A DNA stretch of 28,761 bases from assembly GCA_964385995.1 (NCBI GenBank), contig CAYLRF010000016.1:1-28761 (forward strand), written 5' to 3'. Within the stretch, counting starts at the first letter, position 1, and each line of letters begins with the position of its first letter. The translations under genes and the position numbers were made by a program. The stretch comes from CAYLRF01 sp964385995. Lineage in GTDB: Bacteria; Bacillota; Clostridia; Lachnospirales; Lachnospiraceae. The notes beneath the pieces were generated by a model. It saw only the letters and a program-made list of their open reading frames with translations, did no database searches and was not told the DNA's origin. Positions 24,269-28,761 of the stretch are shown here, in pieces.

Positions 24269-25888
24269 ATGAGTATGCCATATACGGACGAGATGATGAA
24301 GTCCGTCGAAAAGGTCGAGGCGGGAAGGGAAAAAAGGAAAGACCTTGAACCGAGGCGCCTTTCGGCCGATGAGAAGACAAAGCTTCTTCGCATGTTTCAT
24401 CCGGATTATAATGAGAAAAGCTTCGCCGAGATTAAAGTCGGGCCCAACGCCGGCGAGAAGGCCCCCGCGGAGCTTGTGGATATACTTCAGGGTAAGAGCA
24501 GGGTGCTCGGCAAAGACATAAATCCGAATAACCCGGATATCGACGCTGATGTCCTCATAATAGGCGGGGGAGGCGCGGGTTCGTCCGCGGCCATAGAAGC
24601 GGACGCGGCCGGCGCCAAAGTGGTGATGGTCACGAAACTTCGTATAGGAGACGCCAATACCATGATGGCGGAGGGAGGCATTCAGGCCGCAGATAAGGCG
24701 AATGACTCACCGGCGCAGCATTATCTGGACGTCATGGGCGGCGGACATTTCGCGAATGTCCCGGAACTTGTGAAAAAACTCGTTTTGGACGGACCGGGGG
24801 CGGTAAAGTGGCTCGAAAGTCTGGGCGTTCTTTTCGATAAAGAAGAAAACGGGGATATGATAACGATTCACGGCGGAGGAACGTCCAGAAAGAGAATGCA
24901 CGCCGCCGCGGATTATTCCGGCGCCGAGATCATGAGGGTGCTCAGGGATGAGGTGCTAAACCGCGGCATACCCGTCATAGATTTCACGGCGGCCATTGAA
25001 CTTATAAAAGACACGGACGGGAGAGTGGCGGGAGCCGTACTCATGAACATGGAGACGGGAGAGATCCTCATCGCACGCGCGAAGACGGTCATCATCGCCA
25101 CCGGCGGAGCGGGACGGATGCATTATCAGGGATTTCCCACGAGCAATCATTACGGCGCCACCGCGGACGGCCTCGTCTTAGCCTACAGAGCGGGCGCGTC
25201 GCTTCTTTATCAGGATACTTTGCAATACCACCCCACGGGAGTGGCATTTCCCTCACAGATATACGGGGCTCTGGTCACGGAGAAAGTAAGATCCATGGGG
25301 GCCATGTTCGTAAATCGGGAAGGAGAGGTATTTATCCATCCTTTGGAAACGAGGGATGTGGCGGCGTCGGGTATCATACGCGAGTGCAGGCAGAGGCATT
25401 TGGGCGTGCATACTCCCGTGGCGGACGGCGTGTGGCTTGATACCCCCATGATTGACATGATACACGGAGAGGGGACACTTGAAAAGCGGCTTCCGGGAAT
25501 GCTTCGCATGTACGCGAGGTGCGGCATTGATATCAGAAAGCTTCCCATCGTCGTTTATCCGACGCTTCATTATCAGAACGGCGGTATCAGGATCGGTACG
25601 GACGGCATGTCGGATGTCGAAAATCTCTATGTCGCGGGCGAGGCTGTCGGCGGAATACACGGCAGAAACCGTCTTATGGGAAATTCTCTTCTGGATATCA
25701 TAGTCTTCGGAAGAAACGCGGGTAAACGCGCCGCCGAAAAGGCAAAGGCCGTCACATACGGCACGCCCACGCTCTCGCATGTGGACGAATACGCGAAGAT
25801 GCTTTCAGACGCGGGCATAACAGGCGGACAGCTGTCTCCGAAGCTTTTGCCGGATTACAGGCGCACGGACGAAATGAGGTTCGAGTAA
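24269..25888 (+). CDS. frdA: Soluble fumarate reductase-type flavoprotein
   Basis: A 539-residue flavoprotein of the fumarate reductase/succinate dehydrogenase/L-aspartate oxidase family. Residues 1-90 are a helical extension not found in classical FrdA. FAD motif GGGGAG lies at about 99-104, with MAEGGIQAA at about 133-141. Further landmarks are GGGTSRKRMHAA, TVIIATGGAGRMHY, the active-site QYHPTGVAFP, IRECRQRH, LHYQNGGIRI and GEAVGGIHGRNRLMGNSLLDIIVFGRNAG. In classical FrdA a His just before the AEGG motif binds FAD covalently; here the segment is GDANTMMAEGG, so FAD should be non-covalent. The chain is cut short after RRTDEMRFE compared with SdhA, lacking the long C-terminal helical domain. 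AGGAGG is 8 nt before the ATG. With frdB it likely reduces fumarate to succinate in the cytoplasm. L-aspartate oxidase is less likely because nadA/nadC are absent. Confidence 0.85.
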   Translation: MSMPYTDEMMKSVEKVEAGREKRKDLEPRRLSADEKTKLLRMFHPDYNEKSFAEIKVGPNAGEKAPAELVDILQGKSRVLGKDINPNNPDIDADVLIIGGGGAGSSAAIEADAAGAKVVMVTKLRIGDANTMMAEGGIQAADKANDSPAQHYLDVMGGGHFANVPELVKKLVLDGPGAVKWLESLGVLFDKEENGDMITIHGGGTSRKRMHAAADYSGAEIMRVLRDEVLNRGIPVIDFTAAIELIKDTDGRVAGAVLMNMETGEILIARAKTVIIATGGAGRMHYQGFPTSNHYGATADGLVLAYRAGASLLYQDTLQYHPTGVAFPSQIYGALVTEKVRSMGAMFVNREGEVFIHPLETRDVAASGIIRECRQRHLGVHTPVADGVWLDTPMIDMIHGEGTLEKRLPGMLRMYARCGIDIRKLPIVVYPTLHYQNGGIRIGTDGMSDVENLYVAGEAVGGIHGRNRLMGNSLLDIIVFGRNAGKRAAEKAKAVTYGTPTLSHVDEYAKMLSDAGITGGQLSPKLLPDYRRTDEMRFE

Positions 25889-25970
25889 AAATAAAGGCGT
25901 TTAAGTATCAGGTGTATATAGTGCCGGCCGGGGCCGGTGATTGCCGCGTATGCGCAGGAGGTGGCAGGTC

Positions 25971-27218
25971 ATGAATTTATTCGGCGGTGTAATTCCGATT
26001 ACGGGGATCGCGTTCCTGATATTTTGCGTGTTCGCGATAGCGGTAGCGGGCTACGGGCTCGGCCGTATCACGATAAAGGGAGTAAGTCTCGGAACGGCGG
26101 GAGTATTTATAGCGGCTCTGCTTTTCGGATGCTTCTTCTATGAACCGTTGGAGGCCGAGCTTCCCGAGTATACGGGCAACGCCCTGAAAATAGTCGAGAA
26201 TCTGGGACTTGTTTTATTTGTCACTTCCGTGGGATTTATAGCCGGTCCGAAATTTTTCGCGAACATGAAGAAAAATTTCAAATCATACGTTCTTCTCGGT
26301 ATAGTGATTATCCTCGCGGGCGCCCTTACGGCTGTCGGCTGCATTTACGCGGGCCGCGCGATGGGAGAGAGTGATAAGGACGGTTTCACGGCCATGATAG
26401 CGGGCCTTTTGTCGGGTGCGCTTACATCCACTCCGGCCTTTTCGGCGGCGAAGGCCACGGTCGCGCCGAAATATGAATCGCTGGTGGCGGTAGGACACGG
26501 CATAGCCTATATATTCGGCGTCGTGGGAGTCGTGCTTTTCGTGCAGCTTGTGCCGAAGTTTATGAAGGCGGATATGCAGGAAGAGAGAAAGAAGATCGCG
26601 GGGGCGGCAAAAGGCGCGTCCGGGGCCGATTCGAAAGACGCCGGGGGCGATAAGAAAAAGCTCATACGCATGGATCCGTTCGGTTTCGCCCCCTTCGCTC
26701 TGGCGGCTGTGATCGGCGTATTCATCGGCACGATAAAGATACCGCTTTCGGGGAAAGGACTTTCGGGCACCACGTTTTCGCTCACGACCACGGGAGGTTG
26801 TCTTCTTACGGCTCTGATTTTCGGACATTTCCGAAAGATCGGCAAAGTCAGCATTATGCCGGAGGAGGGCACGCTTAAGATTTTCAGAGAGTTGGGGCTC
26901 ATGCTTTTTCTGATCGGCGCGGGCATACCGGGCGGTGCGGATTTTGTGGCGGAGTTTACGCCGATGTACTTCGTATACGGTGTGATCATGACGATCGTGC
27001 CCATGATAGTCGGCTTTTTCTTTGCCAAATACGTGTTAAAGCTCAGCCTGCTAAACAATCTCGGCTCCATAACGGGCGGCATGACGAGTACTCCGGCTTT
27101 GGGAACGCTTATCGCGACGAGCGGCACTGAGGATGTCGCGGCGTCTTATGCCGCCACGTATCCGATAGCTCTTATAGCCGTGGTGCTCGCGACGCAGTTT
27201 ATAATAATACTCTTTTGA
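25971..27218 (+). CDS. AspT/YidE-family exchanger (aspartate:alanine exchanger-like)
   Basis: A 415-residue polytopic membrane protein made of two related halves, each with the family signature: GALTSTPAFSAAKATVAP in the first half and GGMTSTPALGTLIATSG in the second. The family (AAEx) includes AspT, which swaps aspartate for alanine. ATG 25971 is chosen over the in-frame ATG 25941 because CAGGAGGTGG lies just upstream. The cytoplasmic loop between the halves (about 205-235) is short and charged, and lacks the pair of TrkA-C domains found in AspT. Placed between fumarate reductase and fumarase, it probably moves a C4-dicarboxylate or aspartate in exchange for succinate or an amino acid (inference). 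Confidence 0.82.
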   Translation: MNLFGGVIPITGIAFLIFCVFAIAVAGYGLGRITIKGVSLGTAGVFIAALLFGCFFYEPLEAELPEYTGNALKIVENLGLVLFVTSVGFIAGPKFFANMKKNFKSYVLLGIVIILAGALTAVGCIYAGRAMGESDKDGFTAMIAGLLSGALTSTPAFSAAKATVAPKYESLVAVGHGIAYIFGVVGVVLFVQLVPKFMKADMQEERKKIAGAAKGASGADSKDAGGDKKKLIRMDPFGFAPFALAAVIGVFIGTIKIPLSGKGLSGTTFSLTTTGGCLLTALIFGHFRKIGKVSIMPEEGTLKIFRELGLMLFLIGAGIPGGADFVAEFTPMYFVYGVIMTIVPMIVGFFFAKYVLKLSLLNNLGSITGGMTSTPALGTLIATSGTEDVAASYAATYPIALIAVVLATQFIIILF

Positions 27219-27235
27219 GTACATGGGAGAATTTT

Positions 27236-28078
27236 ATGCGTGAGATAGATGTGCGGCGGATAACGGATACCGTAGAGCGGCTTTGCGTAGAGGCGAATAC
27301 GCATTTGCCCGAGGATGTGAAGCGGGCCATTTGCGATTGCCGCGAACGCGAGGATTGGGATATCGCGAAGGATGTCCTGGATAATATTATTGAAAATTAT
27401 AAGATCGCGGATTCGGAGCAGGTGCCCATCTGCCAGGATACCGGGATGGCGTGTGTTTTTCTGGAGATAGGCCAGGACGTGCACTTTGTCGGGGGCGCTT
27501 TATCCGAAGCCGTGGATGAGGGCGTCCGCCGCGGATACGTAAACGGATATCTCAGAAAATCCGTGGTCAAAGATCCCGTGCGCAGGGGAAATACAGGGGA
27601 CAATACTCCCGCGATGCTCTATACCGAGATAGTGCCGGGTGAGAATGTCACCGTGACCGTCGCCCCGAAGGGCTTCGGCAGCGAGAACATGAGTCAGATA
27701 CGGATGTTTAAACCGTCGGCGGGGCTTGACGGCATTAAAGATTTCATACTGGAAGCGGTGGAGGAGGCGGGGCCTAATCCGTGTCCGCCTATGGTAGTGG
27801 GTGTAGGTATCGGCGGGACTTTCGACAAGGTCGCTCTTCTCGCGAAAAAAGCTCTTTTAAGGCCGCTGGGCTCCTCAAATCCCGATCCGTTCTACGCGGA
27901 TCTCGAGAGGGAAATGCTGGAAAAAATAAACCGTTTGGGGATAGGCCCGCAGGGATTTGGCGGACGGACTACCGCGATCGGACTTAATATCGAGACTCTT
28001 CCCACTCACATAGCGGGTATGCCGTGCGCCGTGAACATAAACTGTCACGTGACCCGCCATAAGACGGAGGTGATATAG
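27236..28078 (+). CDS. fumA: Class I fumarate hydratase, alpha subunit
   Basis: A 280-residue alpha subunit of the two-subunit, [4Fe-4S]-dependent fumarase (or the closely related L(+)-tartrate dehydratase) that interconverts malate and fumarate. The three cluster cysteines are visible in ICQDTGMACVF, NPCPPMVVGVGIGG and NINCHVTRH. Also seen are RGNTGDNTPAMLYTEIV, PKGFGSENMS and GPQGFGGRTTAIGL. ATG 27236 (MREIDVRRITDTVERLC) fits the family start and follows GGGAG; an upstream TTG would add seven residues. It sits 17 nt after the exchanger, and its end carries the ribosome binding site of the beta subunit. Fumarase is preferred over tartrate dehydratase because of the fumarate reductase neighbours. 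Class I fumarases are oxygen-sensitive, which fits an anaerobe. Confidence 0.93.
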   Translation: MREIDVRRITDTVERLCVEANTHLPEDVKRAICDCREREDWDIAKDVLDNIIENYKIADSEQVPICQDTGMACVFLEIGQDVHFVGGALSEAVDEGVRRGYVNGYLRKSVVKDPVRRGNTGDNTPAMLYTEIVPGENVTVTVAPKGFGSENMSQIRMFKPSAGLDGIKDFILEAVEEAGPNPCPPMVVGVGIGGTFDKVALLAKKALLRPLGSSNPDPFYADLEREMLEKINRLGIGPQGFGGRTTAIGLNIETLPTHIAGMPCAVNINCHVTRHKTEVI

Positions 28079-28080
28079 AA

Positions 28081-28761
28081 ATGAAGACGGAGCCGAAAAT
28101 CGACCTCGACATCACAAAAGGCGATGAGGCGGCGGATAATCGCGTCGTTCGGGAAGGCTCACGAAACGGCGCGACCGCCGGTGAGCCAAGAGAGAAAAAT
28201 ACGGTATCACCGCGAAAAATCATACTTCCTCTCACCGAAAAACTTGCAAAGACACTGAAGGCGGGCGACTCGGTGCTGGTGACCGGCACGATATATACTT
28301 CGAGGGACGCGGGGCATAAAAGGATGTGTGAAGCTCTGCGCCGCGGGGAAAAGCTCCCGTTTGATCCCACGGACGCGACGATATACTACGTGGGACCGAC
28401 TCCCGCGAAACCCGGCCGTGTCATAGGTTCGGCGGGGCCGACCACGAGCGGCAGAATGGATGCCTACGCTCCCACTATGATGAGCGTCGGAGCGAGAGGC
28501 ATGATCGGCAAGGGAGCGAGACTTCCCGAAGTGGTGGAAGCCATGAAAAAATACTGCGGGGTATATTTCGGCGCGATAGGAGGCGCGGGCGCGCTAATCG
28601 CGAAAAGCATAAAGAAAGCGAAACTTATCGCTTATGAGGATCTGGGCGCCGAGGCGCTGCGAGAGCTGTACGTGGAGGACATGCCTCTTGTCGTCATCAT
28701 AGACAGCGAGGGGAACAGCCTTTATGAGAGCGGCAGGGCGGCGTATCTTTCGCTAAGAGAC
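28081..28761 (+). CDS. fumB: Class I fumarate hydratase, beta subunit (runs off window)
   Basis: The reading frame opens at ATG 28081, with GGAGGTG at 28066-28072 inside the end of the alpha gene, and continues to the window edge (227 codons visible, C-terminus missing). Beta-subunit motifs: KIILPLTEKLAKTLKAGDSV, GTIYTSRDAGHKRMCEAL, YYVGPTPAKPGRVIGSAGPT, TSGRMDAYAPTMM, GARGMIGKG and YFGAIGGAGALIAKSIK. The first about 43 residues (MKTEPKIDLDITKGDEAADN...) are a charged extension before the usual family start at RKIILPL. No better internal start with a ribosome binding site is visible. It forms the heterodimer with the alpha subunit. Confidence 0.92.
   Translation, partial: MKTEPKIDLDITKGDEAADNRVVREGSRNGATAGEPREKNTVSPRKIILPLTEKLAKTLKAGDSVLVTGTIYTSRDAGHKRMCEALRRGEKLPFDPTDATIYYVGPTPAKPGRVIGSAGPTTSGRMDAYAPTMMSVGARGMIGKGARLPEVVEAMKKYCGVYFGAIGGAGALIAKSIKKAKLIAYEDLGAEALRELYVEDMPLVVIIDSEGNSLYESGRAAYLSLRD

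Noticed and set aside
24269..25888. L-aspartate oxidase (nadB) as identity of the flavoprotein
   Set aside because: No nadA or nadC nearby; the adjacent frdB-type iron-sulfur subunit and fumarase genes fit fumarate reduction better.

Overview
The window is about 28.8 kb of moderately GC-rich DNA from a Gram-positive, anaerobic bacterium, most likely a member of the Clostridia/Firmicutes. The evidence is a sortase-anchored (LPDTG) surface protein, strong AGGAGG-type ribosome binding sites, and soluble Hdr/Flx electron-transfer genes, which are typical of strict anaerobes. I cannot name the species. Four runs of exactly 100 N (7722-7821, 12487-12586, 16460-16559, 23380-23479) are scaffold gaps of unknown true length. 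Three cut genes and one lies inside a tandem repeat.

Region 1 (1-2840) is a degraded accessory segment. A Cna-B/SpaA-type LPDTG surface protein has lost its N-terminus at a sharp junction near 1386. Beyond the junction is a fragment of what looks like an AlbA/Schlafen-type ATP-binding regulator, then a HipA-like kinase gene broken by a stop codon and a 2-nt frameshift, with its intact small upstream partner (a probable toxin-antitoxin-like pair). The stretch from 1388 to 2840 is clearly more AT-rich than its surroundings.

Region 2 (2841-15400) is mostly chromosomal. It holds a TIM-barrel sugar isomerase-like gene with an internal deletion, a fused ABC ATPase/FtsX-type permease, a sigma-70-like protein lacking region 4, a CorC/HlyC-type CBS protein on the opposite strand, a RecB-like nuclease/XPD-like helicase fusion, ribosomal protein L32 with a textbook promoter and terminator, and an Amt ammonium channel fused to a PII domain.

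Region 3 (15400-28761) is the most striking part. On one strand, mostly with overlapping or closely spaced genes, lie L-lactate dehydrogenase, HdrB, HdrC, HdrA, an MvhD/FlxD-like subunit, two ferredoxin-type subunits (FlxC/FlxB-like), an FAD/NAD(H) subunit (FlxA-like), a [2Fe-2S]/2x[4Fe-4S] fumarate-reductase-type subunit, a soluble fumarate-reductase-type flavoprotein, an AspT-family exchanger and the two subunits of class I fumarase (the second runs off the window). No membrane anchor for the fumarate reductase is present. I infer a soluble, possibly electron-bifurcating NADH:ferredoxin/fumarate reductase. Fumarase would supply fumarate from malate, the AspT-like carrier would exchange C4 or amino acids, and Hdr-Flx would split electrons from NADH between ferredoxin and fumarate. 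The internal gaps of this operon carry unusual direct repeats (about 73 and 76 bp periods).
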